9,731 bases of DNA from an uncultured Eubacteriales bacterium (GTDB lineage: Bacteria; Bacillota; Clostridia; Oscillospirales; Oscillospiraceae), in the NCBI GenBank assembly GCA_900555665.1, contig USLX01000069.1, positions 1-9,731 of the forward strand, given 5' to 3'. Positions within the stretch are counted from its first letter, which is position 1. The number at the start of each line of letters is the position of its first letter. The notes below the pieces were generated by a model. The model did not search any database. It saw only the letters and a program-made list of their open reading frames with translations, and was not told the origin of the DNA. The position numbers and the translations under genes were made by a program. Of the stretch, positions 1-6,856 are shown one piece after another.

Positions 1-5
1 TTCCT

Positions 6-42
6 ATTAAAAACTTCCATTTCATGAATGAAAGTTTTTAAT
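6..42. repeat. AT-rich palindrome at left window edge
   Basis: An 11-bp perfect inverted repeat (6-16 against 32-42) encloses a second near-perfect arm pair (18-22 against 26-30, one T-G wobble) with a single mismatch between the two. The whole block could form one long hairpin. It lies in an AT-rich stretch that carries no credible coding frame in positions 1-98 on either strand. It could be a weak terminator of a gene to the left, a binding site, or the end of an older insertion. The sequence does not decide between these. Confidence 0.5.
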
Positions 43-98
43 TGAATATCAGTATCAGATACACTCTAGGGTTATCCCGCCTTGCAAAATAGCGCTGC

Positions 99-137
99 AA
101 AACCCCACGCCCATCCTGGATGGGCGTGGGGTTTTTT
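99..137. terminator. Bidirectional intrinsic terminator
   Basis: Positions 99-116 are exactly complementary to 118-135, giving a very GC-rich stem (loop a few bases around T117) flanked by A4 on the left and T6 on the right. On the + strand the stem is followed by TTTTTT, and on the - strand by TTTTGC. The exonuclease stop codon at 136-138 directly abuts the stem. It therefore terminates the leftward exonuclease mRNA and would also stop rightward transcription entering from outside the window. Confidence 0.93.
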
Positions 138-1104
138 ATGCTTCGCTCTGCTTTACGCTGCGCTTCCGGCGGCGGGGGCGGCGGCGCTTGGGGGCACTGG
201 CCAGCTTTTCATAGACGGCATTGAGCTCTTCGCTCGGCGCGTAGACCAGACGATTGGCACGCAGATGTCCGTCTTCGTCCGAAACCAGGCGCACACGCAG
301 GAAAAACTCGCCGTCCTCCGGGCAGGAGGCCATGGTGAAATAGCGCCGCCCGGGCTGGGAATACCATTTTCCGGCGCGCATCGGGCCGCCGCACTCCGGG
401 CAGCGGTTTTCCCGGCCGCTCATTGCGGCGAGCAGCTGGGTTTTTGTCTCATAGCCGTGGTGGACGCTTCTGGCGAGACAGCCCGGAAGTTCCGCACCGT
501 GGAAGCCGTTTTCATGCTCCCGCAGGGCCTGCGCATAGGCCGCAATCCCTTCAGCCAGACGCAGCCGGGCGCAGATAAGCGCCGTATGATAGGCGTCGCC
601 GAGCGCGTCATGCGCCGGGCGGCTGGGCTCGATCTGCATCAGCTCCATGGCCGTTTTGAGCGCCTTCTGGTTGCTGGAGCCGTCGGTCTGGGCATTGAAG
701 ATGAGCTGCGCATTATACCAGCGCGATGTCCAATCTGCGTCCATGCCATGGATGGTGAGGTTTTCGCGCAGGATCGCGATATCATCAAATCCCCATGTCA
801 AAATTACAATATCATCGCCGCACCATGCGCGGAACTGCTCCATCGCCTCGGCGAACGGTACGCCGTGTTCGCGCAGGACACTGTCGCGGATGCCGGTGAG
901 CTTGGCGACCTTGCTGTTCATCTTTTTAAAGAATTTCGGCCGGATGAGCACCTGAAACTCGTCGCCGACCACCTGCTCCTGCGACATCCGCACCGCGCCA
1001 ATCTGCACGATCTCCCCGCGCAGGGGACTGGGAAGCGGCTGGCGCGCCGCACTGGAGCCGGGCCAGGCCTGGTTCCACTCCATATCCAGAATGATATACT
1101 GCAT
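136..1104 (-). CDS. DEDDh-family 3'-5' exonuclease with C-terminal zinc-binding region
   Basis: A 322-residue protein. The N-terminal half is an RNase H-fold exonuclease of the KapD/ERI-1 or DNA polymerase III epsilon type. The first acidic pair is D7 and E9 (LDMEW), the second acidic residue is in the TWGFDD motif at about 104-108, and the third motif HDALGDA supplies H165 and D170, so it is the DEDDh class. Such enzymes remove nucleotides from 3' ends of DNA or RNA using two metal ions; the substrate here is unknown. Residues 235-261 contain a CPEC pair and a further Cys, suggesting a small zinc-binding region. The protein ends in a strongly basic tail (about 306-318) that could hold nucleic acid. 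The start at 1104 is chosen over an in-frame ATG at 1131 because GAGGGAGAG lies just upstream and the exonuclease fold begins at MQYIILD. It is divergent from the amidase gene. Confidence 0.88.
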   Translation of the reverse strand: MQYIILDMEWNQAWPGSSAARQPLPSPLRGEIVQIGAVRMSQEQVVGDEFQVLIRPKFFKKMNSKVAKLTGIRDSVLREHGVPFAEAMEQFRAWCGDDIVILTWGFDDIAILRENLTIHGMDADWTSRWYNAQLIFNAQTDGSSNQKALKTAMELMQIEPSRPAHDALGDAYHTALICARLRLAEGIAAYAQALREHENGFHGAELPGCLARSVHHGYETKTQLLAAMSGRENRCPECGGPMRAGKWYSQPGRRYFTMASCPEDGEFFLRVRLVSDEDGHLRANRLVYAPSEELNAVYEKLASAPKRRRPRRRKRSVKQSEA

Positions 1105-1133
1105 AACGTCTCTCCCTCTGTCGTTCAGCATCT

Positions 1134-1162
1134 ATCGTATCACACCCACGCGCCGCTGTAAA
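1134..1162 (-). promoter_or_regulatory. Probable sigma-A promoter of the exonuclease gene
   Basis: Read on the - strand, TTTACA (1162-1157) and TACGAT (1139-1134) are separated by exactly 17 bp and sit about 30 bp upstream of the chosen start codon. The -35 box is good and the -10 box matches four of six consensus bases. No equally clear promoter for the divergent amidase gene is visible in the same 108-bp gap. Confidence 0.55.
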
Positions 1163-1212
1163 CAAAAAAGTCGGCTGCTGCATAGTCTGAAACGAAAAAG
1201 GAGCGTGAAATT

Positions 1213-1977
1213 ATGCCATTTTTATTTCTCAGCCCATCCACACAGGATTTCAACCCCTATGTCACCACTGGAAACGAACAATACTGGATGAACCGCATTG
1301 CCGACGAGATGGAGCCGTACTTACGCGCCTCTGGAGTCACCTTCACCCGCAACAACCCTGCGGGCAACGCCGCGCAGTCCATCCGGGATTCCAACGCCGG
1401 GCAGTATGACTTCCATCTGGCCCTGCACTCGAACGCCATGCCGGAGGCCTCCGCCGGAACGGCCCGCGGCGTCGACATCTATTATAGCCCGATGAGCGAG
1501 GCGGGGCTGCGGATGGCGAATATCATCGTCGACAATCTCCGCCCCATCTATCCCCAGCCGAATAAGGTTCGCGCGCTTTCCACCGTTGCCATCGGTGAGG
1601 TTCGCCGGACGCGCGCGCCCGCCGTGCTGGCCGAGCTCGGCTACCACGACAATCTCGAGGACGATGCCTGGATCACCGGCAACGTCGAGCCGATTGCCGC
1701 CGCGCTCGTCGAATCGGTCTGCGAATACTTCGGCCTCCCTTTCCTGCAGCCCACGGAGCGGCGTGAGGGCACGGTCGTCCTGACCTCCGGCACGCTCAAC
1801 CTGCGCGGCGCACCGAGCTATGAAGCACCGGTACTCGCGCAGATTCCGAATGGAGAGACTATCCCCGTCTGGGGCGAATATGACAACTGGTACGTCGTGG
1901 AATATGACGGAATCTTCGGCTATGTCCGCGACGAATACCTCCGGCTGGCAGGAGAAACGGTCATTCAGCCCCGTTGA
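1213..1977 (+). CDS. N-acetylmuramoyl-L-alanine amidase (Amidase_3 type) with C-terminal SH3 domain
   Basis: A 254-residue protein. Residues 1-175 resemble zinc-dependent amidases of the LytC/CwlD/AmiC group, which cut the bond between N-acetylmuramic acid and L-alanine in peptidoglycan. E22, H72 (LALHSNA) and the catalytic E141 (LAELGYHDN) are recognisable. The usual N-terminal HGG motif carrying the first zinc-ligand histidine is absent and is replaced by SPSTQDFNPY, so this belongs to a variant subgroup or uses another ligand. Residues about 186-245 form a bacterial SH3 domain, expected to bind cell wall. There is no signal peptide or membrane segment, so the enzyme may be released by lysis, act in the mother cell during sporulation, or derive from a phage endolysin; the sequence does not decide. 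The start is supported by AAAGGAG about 10 bp upstream. Confidence 0.85.
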   Translation: MPFLFLSPSTQDFNPYVTTGNEQYWMNRIADEMEPYLRASGVTFTRNNPAGNAAQSIRDSNAGQYDFHLALHSNAMPEASAGTARGVDIYYSPMSEAGLRMANIIVDNLRPIYPQPNKVRALSTVAIGEVRRTRAPAVLAELGYHDNLEDDAWITGNVEPIAAALVESVCEYFGLPFLQPTERREGTVVLTSGTLNLRGAPSYEAPVLAQIPNGETIPVWGEYDNWYVVEYDGIFGYVRDEYLRLAGETVIQPR

Positions 1978-2002
1978 CCCATCCTTTGCCGCAGCAAATA
2001 AA

Positions 2003-2133
2003 GGCTCCCCCTCCGAGGGGGGAGCTGTCGCGGCGAAGCCGTGATTGAGAGGGGCTTGTAGGGGCCGATGAGGGCATCGGCCCCTACAGGGCGCAGTGCA
2101 AGATTGAAAAAGCGTGCGGACAGAGTCGTCCGC
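2003..2133. repeat. Cluster of three GC-rich intergenic palindromes
   Basis: Three different inverted repeats lie end to end between two convergent genes. First, 2004-2024 is a GCTCCCCCTC/GAGGGGGGAGC hairpin with one bulged G. Second, 2057-2070 against 2075-2088 is a perfect 14-bp stem with a 4-base loop. Third, 2116-2121 against 2128-2133 is a GCGGAC/GTCCGC stem followed by CCCCTGCAAAA. None has a proper U-tract, so they are not standard terminators, although they could still fold at the 3' ends of both converging mRNAs. They look like members of REP/MITE-like families seen many times in GC-rich Clostridia genomes; copy number cannot be seen from this window. Confidence 0.7.
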
Positions 2134-2164
2134 CCCTGCAAAAAACAGCTTGCGCAAAAAGCTC

Positions 2165-2767
2165 TCAGCCCTCCGGCAGCTTCCGCTCCGGGAGATCCCC
2201 GATGACCCAGCCCTGCGGCTTTTTACAGACCGGGCAGACCTTCCAAGCCTCGTTTGCCAGCACGATATGCCCGCAGTTCGCGCAGCGCCAGACGATGGGA
2301 TGGCCCTTCTTATAGAGCGTTCCGGTCTGCATCTGGCTGTAAGCCTCGCGGAAGACATCGCGGTGCAGGCCCTCGATCTTCGCAATCTGCTCCCAGAGCG
2401 CCGCCACGTCGGGGAAGCCTTCCTCTCTGGCCGCGGCGGCGAAGGCAGGATAGGCGTCCAGAAACTCCTGCTCCTCACCGCGCGCGGCCTCGAAGAGATT
2501 TTCCATCGTCACGCCGAGCGTATAGGGATACCCAGCAGTGAGGTCGATGTTCTCGATGGGCTGCTTTCCGTGCTGCTGCAGCTTTTCCAAAAACTGCTCC
2601 GCATGGGCCAGCTCGTTGGCCGCCGTCTGCTCAAAGATGCGCGCCAGATACTCCCAACCCTCCGTCCGCGCCGTCGCGGCATAGAGGGTGTAGCGCGTGC
2701 GCGCCTGCGATTCCCCGGCGAAAGCGCGCGCCAGATTCTGACAGGTCTTCGTGTCCATAAACTCCAT
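2165..2767 (-). CDS. rbr: Rubrerythrin (diiron peroxidase with rubredoxin-like domain)
   Basis: A 200-residue protein matching classical rubrerythrin in length and layout. Residues 1-145 are the ferritin-like four-helix bundle with diiron ligands in AGESQAR (E19), ANELAHAE (E52, H55), ARGEEQEF (E98/E99) and KIEGLH (E132, H135). Residues 160-185 are a rubredoxin-like Fe(SCys)4 site with C162, C165, C178 and C181. Rubrerythrins reduce hydrogen peroxide in the cytoplasm of anaerobes, taking electrons through the rubredoxin domain. Several in-frame ATGs exist. The one at 2767 is preferred because GGGGAAAGGA lies about 11 bp upstream, whereas the ATG at 2779 sits directly against that purine tract. 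A GTG-type start farther upstream would add residues unlike the family. The gene is divergent from the zinc-uptake operon. Confidence 0.92.
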   Translation of the reverse strand: MEFMDTKTCQNLARAFAGESQARTRYTLYAATARTEGWEYLARIFEQTAANELAHAEQFLEKLQQHGKQPIENIDLTAGYPYTLGVTMENLFEAARGEEQEFLDAYPAFAAAAREEGFPDVAALWEQIAKIEGLHRDVFREAYSQMQTGTLYKKGHPIVWRCANCGHIVLANEAWKVCPVCKKPQGWVIGDLPERKLPEG

Positions 2768-2813
2768 TGTCTCATCCATCCTTTCCCCGGTAGTATCTGC
2801 AAAACCGGAAAAA

Positions 2814-2852
2814 CTATGACCGCTTGACAACCTTAGTATAATGAAATAAGAA
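2814..2852. promoter_or_regulatory. Divergent promoter region between rubrerythrin and zinc operon
   Basis: A perfect TATAAT lies on the + strand at 2837-2842, and an overlapping TATACT lies on the - strand (2840-2835), so the two -10 boxes would be nearly back to back. TTGACA is present at 2824-2829 but is only 7 bp from TATAAT. Paired at 17 bp it would use the poor box TAAGAA at 2847-2852. Which elements are used cannot be settled by reading. Control by a metal or peroxide sensor (Zur, PerR) would fit both genes, but I see no convincing operator. Confidence 0.4.
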
Positions 2853-2874
2853 CACTAGATACGGAGCTTTTCAA

Positions 2875-3726
2875 ATGAAACAACGGATTTTTGCCATCCT
2901 TTTGGCACTGGCGCTGCTGCTTTCCGGCTGCGCCGCACAAAAAAGTGAACCGTCCGCCGACATCCTAGCCACAACCGCGCCGATGGCCCAGCTCGTCCGT
3001 GCCGTCACGGCAGGAAGCGGGATGACGGTCGCGACGCTGATCTCCGAACCGGTCTCCTGCGTGCACGACTACACGCTCTCCGTCGAGCAGATGCGCGCCG
3101 TGGAATCGGCGCAGCTCGTGGTGCTGAACGGCGCGGGGCTGGAGGAATTTATGGGCGATGCACTCGCCTCGTGTGAGACTGTCGTGGATGCCTCGGAGGG
3201 ACTTGCACTGCTGCCCGGCGAGGAGGGGGAATTTGACCCGCACGTCTGGCTTGCACCGGAAAACATGATTGCCATGACATCCGCGGTGGCCTCTGCGCTC
3301 GCGGCGGCATATCCGCAGTATGCCGATCTGTTCGCAGAAAATGCGGACGCTTGGCACGCGCAGCTGAAAGCGCTGCAGGACTACGGCGAAGCGCAGCTCG
3401 CCAGTCTTTCCTGCCGGAAGCTCGTCACCTTCCACGACGGCTTCGCCTACTTTGCGCAGGCCTTTGACCTTGAAATTGCGGCCTCGATGGAGATCGAGGC
3501 CGGGAGCGAACCGTCCGCCCGGGAGTTGGAGGAGATCATCGCTCTGGTGCGCGGGCAGGACATCCCCGCCGTCTTCACCGAGGTAAACGGCACAGCCGAC
3601 GCGGCGGAACTCGTCTCGCGGGAGACCGGCTGCGCCGTATCCCCACTGGACACCGGCATCAGCGCACCGGATTATTTTGAGGCAATGCGCAAAAATATCG
3701 ATACGGTAAAGGAGGCGCTGGGATGA
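2875..3726 (+). CDS. znuA: Zinc ABC transporter substrate-binding lipoprotein
   Basis: A 283-residue cluster A-I (TroA/ZnuA/AdcA-like) metal-binding protein. Residues 1-19 are a lipoprotein signal with lipobox LLSGC, so the mature protein would be lipid-anchored at C19 on the outer face of the membrane. Expected metal ligands are H64 (SCVHDY), H123 (FDPHVWL), H187 (TFHDGF) and D259 (PLDTG). Three histidines in the first three positions indicate zinc, because manganese-binding relatives carry a glutamate at the third. The His-rich flexible loop found in many ZnuA and AdcA proteins is missing. An upstream GGAG lies 7-10 bp from the ATG. The stop overlaps the next start by ATGA, so the gene is translationally coupled to its ATPase. 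Confidence 0.92.
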   Translation: MKQRIFAILLALALLLSGCAAQKSEPSADILATTAPMAQLVRAVTAGSGMTVATLISEPVSCVHDYTLSVEQMRAVESAQLVVLNGAGLEEFMGDALASCETVVDASEGLALLPGEEGEFDPHVWLAPENMIAMTSAVASALAAAYPQYADLFAENADAWHAQLKALQDYGEAQLASLSCRKLVTFHDGFAYFAQAFDLEIAASMEIEAGSEPSARELEEIIALVRGQDIPAVFTEVNGTADAAELVSRETGCAVSPLDTGISAPDYFEAMRKNIDTVKEALG

Positions 3727-4484
3727 TCCCGCTCAAACACCCGCACGGTGGCGACTGCGAGCATGCCTGCTGCCTGAAAATCGAACATCTCTCCGTCCGC
3801 TTCGGCGGCGAGGCCGCGCTGGAGGACGTCAACCTGCACATGCACTGCGGGCAGATGGTCGCGCTCATCGGCCCGAACGGCGCAGGCAAATCCACGCTCA
3901 TCCGGGCCATCCTCGGCCAGCGGGAATATGAGGGCAAGATCACCTTTCACGTCTCGGACGGGCGCGAAGAGAGGCTGCGCATCGGCTACGTTCCGCAGAG
4001 CCCCGCATTTGACCCTGCCGACGCGGTAAGCGTGATGGATCTTTTCACCTGCTGCATCTTCCGGCGGCCGGCATTTTTGCGCCCGACGCGCGCCATGCGC
4101 GAAACCGTGGCCGAATGCCTCACGCGCGTCCACGGGGAAGGGCTCATCGACAAGCGGATCGGGACACTCTCGGGCGGCGAGCTGCAGCGCGTGCTGCTTG
4201 CTCTCGCGCTCGAGCCGATGCCGAATATTCTGATTTTGGACGAGCCGCTCTCCGGCGTAGACGTTGAGGGGATGGAACGTCTGATGCAGATGCTCGATGA
4301 AATCCGCAAAAAATACGACCTCTCCATCCTCATGACCACGCACGATTTTTCCATGCTGCCGCGCTACTGCGACCGCGTCGTACTGCTGGCGGGTGGAAAA
4401 ATCCTCAAAAAAGGGACGCCGCTGGACGTTTTAAATTCGGAGGAGTTCGCCGGGGCGTTTCACATGGGAGGTGGTGCGGAATGA
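3723..4484 (+). CDS. znuC: Zinc ABC transporter ATP-binding protein
   Basis: A 253-residue ABC ATPase that powers zinc import with the adjacent lipoprotein and permease. Visible motifs are Walker A GPNGAGKST (50-58), Q-loop Q92, signature LSGGE (from 149), Walker B ILILDEP with E174, and switch H207. The start is fixed by AAAGGAGG 7 bp upstream and by the ATGA overlap with the substrate-binding gene. The first 17 residues are unusual: they precede the normal ABC start (LKIEHLSV) and contain H6, H8, C12, H14, C16 and C17. HCG occurs again at 41-43, just before Walker A. These may bind zinc and sense cytoplasmic metal, which is inference. The 3' end overlaps the permease start by ATGA. Confidence 0.92.
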   Translation: MIPLKHPHGGDCEHACCLKIEHLSVRFGGEAALEDVNLHMHCGQMVALIGPNGAGKSTLIRAILGQREYEGKITFHVSDGREERLRIGYVPQSPAFDPADAVSVMDLFTCCIFRRPAFLRPTRAMRETVAECLTRVHGEGLIDKRIGTLSGGELQRVLLALALEPMPNILILDEPLSGVDVEGMERLMQMLDEIRKKYDLSILMTTHDFSMLPRYCDRVVLLAGGKILKKGTPLDVLNSEEFAGAFHMGGGAE

Positions 4485-5320
4485 GTCTCTGGTATACCCT
4501 CTGCGAGATGACGGGCGCAGAGTTTTTATCGATGAATTTCATGAAAAACGCGCTGCTTGCCGTCATCGTCATGGCGCCGCTGTTTGGTTTGCTCTCGACG
4601 ATGATCGTCACGGGGAGGATGAGCTTCTTCTCTGACGCGCTCGGCCATTCCGGCTTCACGGGCATTGCCATCGGTGTGCTCTGCGGTGCGGCCTTCCCGA
4701 TCTGGTGGGCTGTGGGGCTGGCGGTGGCGTTTGCGCTGCTGTTCTCCTTCGTCCGCAACCGCTCGAGCCAATCGGCGGACACGATCATCGGCGTCTTTTC
4801 GTCCACAGCAGTCGCCCTCGGCATCTTTATTGCCACGATGGGCGGCGGGAGTTTTACAAAGTTCAACAAGTATCTCATCGGGGACATTCTCTCCGTCACG
4901 CCCGGCGAAATCGGCGCGCTCGCGCTCGTGCTGCTGGCGGTCGTGATTCTCTGGGTGCTCTGCTCCAATCAGCTCATTCTGACGGCCATCCATCCACAGC
5001 TGGCCTCCTCGCGTGGGTTGAAGACGGCGCGGAACGAGACGTTTTTCACCGTTGTCATCGCTGTTGTCGTGACACTCGCGATGAGCTGGGTGGGGCTTAT
5101 GGTGATCAACTCCCTGCTCGTCCTGCCTGCGGCGGCTGCGCGCAATGTCGCAAAAAACGTCCGGCAGTATCACCTCTTCTCCGTGCTCGGCGCGCTCTGT
5201 GCCTCTGTTGCGGGGCTGATTCTCGCCTATTATCTCGGCTGCTCGGCGGGTGCGACCATCGCGCTGCTGCTTGCGCTTTTCTTTGCGGGGACCTTCTCAC
5301 TCCGCCGGGTTCGGGCTTAA
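4481..5320 (+). CDS. znuB: Zinc ABC transporter permease
   Basis: A 279-residue integral membrane protein of the ABC-3 family (ZnuB/AdcB/TroC). Its composition is strongly hydrophobic, with about seven or eight predicted membrane segments. The first is around 24-44. The typical early loop FFSDALGHSGFTGIA (about 49-63) and the later NSLLVLPAAAARNVAKN stretch (about 210-226), which docks on the ATPase, are both recognisable. As a homodimer it would form the zinc channel. GGGAGG lies upstream of the ATG, and the start overlaps the stop of the ATPase gene (ATGA). It is the last gene of the operon, followed 7 bp later by a strong terminator. Confidence 0.92.
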   Translation: MSLWYTLCEMTGAEFLSMNFMKNALLAVIVMAPLFGLLSTMIVTGRMSFFSDALGHSGFTGIAIGVLCGAAFPIWWAVGLAVAFALLFSFVRNRSSQSADTIIGVFSSTAVALGIFIATMGGGSFTKFNKYLIGDILSVTPGEIGALALVLLAVVILWVLCSNQLILTAIHPQLASSRGLKTARNETFFTVVIAVVVTLAMSWVGLMVINSLLVLPAAAARNVAKNVRQYHLFSVLGALCASVAGLILAYYLGCSAGATIALLLALFFAGTFSLRRVRA

Positions 5321-5327
5321 CCGGCTC

Positions 5328-5362
5328 AAACCGCTGTGCTGCAATGCAGCACAGCGGTTTTT
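5328..5362 (+). terminator. Intrinsic terminator of the zinc operon
   Basis: A perfect 15-bp stem (5328-5342 against 5346-5360, AAACCGCTGTGCTGC on the left arm) with loop AAT is followed by a run of five T. It lies directly after the permease stop codon. Confidence 0.95.
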
Positions 5363-5427
5363 CGTGGCGTTTGTGTCGTATCTGTACCCCTCTCCCGCAG
5401 AATCCTTCTGCGCCTGCCCGCTTTCCC

Positions 5428-5456
5428 TTTCCTTTTTCCGCTTTTTATGCTACACT
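5428..5456 (+). promoter_or_regulatory. Possible extended -10 promoter of the metallophosphoesterase gene
   Basis: TGCTACACT (5448-5456) fits an extended -10 box (TG, one base, then TACACT) 30 bp before the start codon. The region 17 bp upstream (TTTCCT) is a poor -35 box, as is common for extended -10 promoters. A small perfect hairpin (5396-5402 against 5406-5412) lies farther upstream in the same gap, and its role is unknown. Confidence 0.35.
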
Positions 5457-5485
5457 GGCCAAAACAGAACAAGGAGGATGTGTGC

Positions 5486-6331
5486 ATGGCGAAAACGCGC
5501 TCGAAGCTCTGGCTGCTGCCGGTCATGCTGGCGGCGGCCGGGCTCTGCTATCTTGATAACTGGAGAGTACAAACTGTCCCCGTTACGCTCCGCTGCCCCG
5601 GACTGCCGGAGGCCTTTTCCGGGCTGCGGATTGTGCAGATCTCCGATCTGCACGGGCGCACGTTCGGCAGAGATCACAAGAGCCTGCTCGGCGCCGTCCG
5701 CGATGCACAGCCCGATCTCATCGCCATCACCGGCGATCTGGCCGACGAGGACACTGCGCTTCCCACGCTGCGGCCGCTGCTGGAGGGACTGGTGCGGTTG
5801 GCGCCGGTTTTTTATGTCACCGGCAACCATGAATGGGTCATCTCCGGCGCGGTACGCCGGACGCTCTATGGCCTGCTTGACCTCTGCGGTGTGATCCGGT
5901 TGGAAAACGACTATCGCATCCTCACGCGCGGCGGCCAGTCGATCGTCCTCGCCGGTGTGGACGACCCGAACGGTCCCGCCGACCAGAAAACCGCACCGGA
6001 GCTTGTCCGTGAGATTCGCGCCGCGCACGGCGAGGACACCTTTATTCTCGCCCTCTGTCACCGGAATGATCAGCTCCCGCTCTGGGCCGGGCTCGGCGTG
6101 CCCGTTGTGCTCGCCGGTCATGCACATGGCGGCATCCTCCGCCTTCCGGGCCTCGGAGGTGTCTTCGGCACCCACTTTGAGTTTTTTCCCGGCGACGAGG
6201 CAGGGCTTTACCGGGAGGGCAGCACGCAGCTCTATGTCAGCCGCGGCCTCGGCCCGAGCCGCCGGCTGCCCATCCGCGTCTGCAATCCGCCAGAACTGCC
6301 GGTATTGACGCTTTTGCGGGAAGAGATATAA
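5486..6331 (+). CDS. Membrane-anchored metallophosphoesterase (YkuE/YaeI-like)
   Basis: A 281-residue calcineurin-like phosphoesterase. Residues about 8-24 form one N-terminal hydrophobic segment, probably a signal anchor placing the enzyme outside the membrane. The five metallophosphoesterase motifs are intact: ISDLHGR (D54, H56), GDLAD (D84), GNHEW (N114, H115), LCHRND (H192) and GHAHGG (H212, H214). Together these hold a two-metal centre that hydrolyses phosphomonoester or diester bonds. Relatives have been linked to UDP-2,3-diacylglucosamine hydrolysis or to general phosphodiesterase activity, but the substrate here is not evident. The ATG at 5486 is preferred to upstream in-frame codons because AAGGAGG lies about 8 bp before it, and because an earlier start would read back through the zinc-operon terminator. 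It is a single gene with its own promoter region. Confidence 0.88.
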   Translation: MAKTRSKLWLLPVMLAAAGLCYLDNWRVQTVPVTLRCPGLPEAFSGLRIVQISDLHGRTFGRDHKSLLGAVRDAQPDLIAITGDLADEDTALPTLRPLLEGLVRLAPVFYVTGNHEWVISGAVRRTLYGLLDLCGVIRLENDYRILTRGGQSIVLAGVDDPNGPADQKTAPELVREIRAAHGEDTFILALCHRNDQLPLWAGLGVPVVLAGHAHGGILRLPGLGGVFGTHFEFFPGDEAGLYREGSTQLYVSRGLGPSRRLPIRVCNPPELPVLTLLREEI

Positions 6332-6359
6332 ACTTTTTTTAAACAATCCGCGCCCTTTC

Positions 6360-6387
6360 TTGTTTTTTACTTTTGACGCCGTATAAT
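6360..6387 (+). promoter_or_regulatory. Promoter of the zinc-ribbon membrane protein gene
   Basis: TTGTTT (6360-6365) and a perfect TATAAT (6382-6387) are separated by 16 bp, 33 bp upstream of the start codon. The -10 box is strong and the -35 box matches in its first three bases. Confidence 0.6.
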
Positions 6388-6420
6388 AGGAAGCAATCAA
6401 AAGAAGAACAGGTGAGCACT

Positions 6421-6810
6421 ATGTTTCGTAAAATTGGTGACGCCCTGCGCCGCTTTATGGCCGGGCGCTATGGTTCGGATCAGTTGGGGCGCTGGCTGCT
6501 TGGCCTTGCGGTCGTGTTGATTCTTCTCGGGATGATCGGCAACCGCACCGGAAGCACCGTTCTGGCCGGGCTGAGCCTTTTGGCCTATGTGCCGCTGATC
6601 TGGTCGATTTTCCGCATGTATTCCCGGAATATTGAGGCCCGGCGGCGCGAAAACGCGGCGCTGCAGCGGTTTTTGACCCGGTTGCGCGACCGGGATCACC
6701 GCTATTACCATTGCCCCAAGTGCCGCCAGACCGTCCGGGTTCCGCGTGGCCGGGGCCGGATCAACATCCGCTGCCCCAAATGCGGCGAACAGTTCATTAA
6801 AAAGACCTGA
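6421..6810 (+). CDS. Small membrane protein with C-terminal zinc ribbon
   Basis: A 129-residue protein of unknown function. Two hydrophobic segments (about 24-39 and 46-65) are followed by a basic stretch (about 70-95), then two CPKC knuckles (C98/C101 and C118/C121) that together make a zinc-ribbon fold. The probable topology is a membrane hairpin with the ribbon in the cytoplasm. The spacer between the knuckles is rich in arginine and glycine, which could contact nucleic acid or acidic partners, but this is inference. The ATG at 6421 follows AGGTGAG. An in-frame ATG at 6373 is rejected because it lies upstream of the -10 box. The gene appears monocistronic and no clear terminator is seen after it. 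Confidence 0.8.
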   Translation: MFRKIGDALRRFMAGRYGSDQLGRWLLGLAVVLILLGMIGNRTGSTVLAGLSLLAYVPLIWSIFRMYSRNIEARRRENAALQRFLTRLRDRDHRYYHCPKCRQTVRVPRGRGRINIRCPKCGEQFIKKT

Positions 6811-6827
6811 AAAACACGAAAAGTTTC

Positions 6828-6856
6828 TTGATTTTCTTTGCCCAGCCTGTTATAAT
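6828..6856 (+). promoter_or_regulatory. Consensus promoter before the tRNA-Ser-like sequence
   Basis: TTGATT (6828-6833) and a perfect TATAAT (6851-6856) with exactly 17 bp between them form the strongest promoter in the window. Predicted transcription would begin near 6863, about 14 bases before the first G of the tRNA-like sequence, as for a genuine tRNA gene. Confidence 0.8.

Noticed and set aside
82..1161. Long + strand open frame opposite the exonuclease gene
   Set aside because: It begins inside the terminator, has no family resemblance, and is the complement of a gene with intact DEDDh motifs; high GC keeps opposite frames open.
1321..2478. 385-codon - strand open frame across the amidase and rubrerythrin genes
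   Set aside because: Low-complexity Arg/Ser-rich translation, runs through the palindrome cluster and two well-supported genes.
2824..2842. TTGACA and TATAAT as one promoter
   Set aside because: Only 7 bp separate them, far from the 16-18 bp required.
5450..6400. 316-codon - strand open frame opposite the metallophosphoesterase
   Set aside because: Covers a gene with all five catalytic motifs and shows no recognisable protein features.
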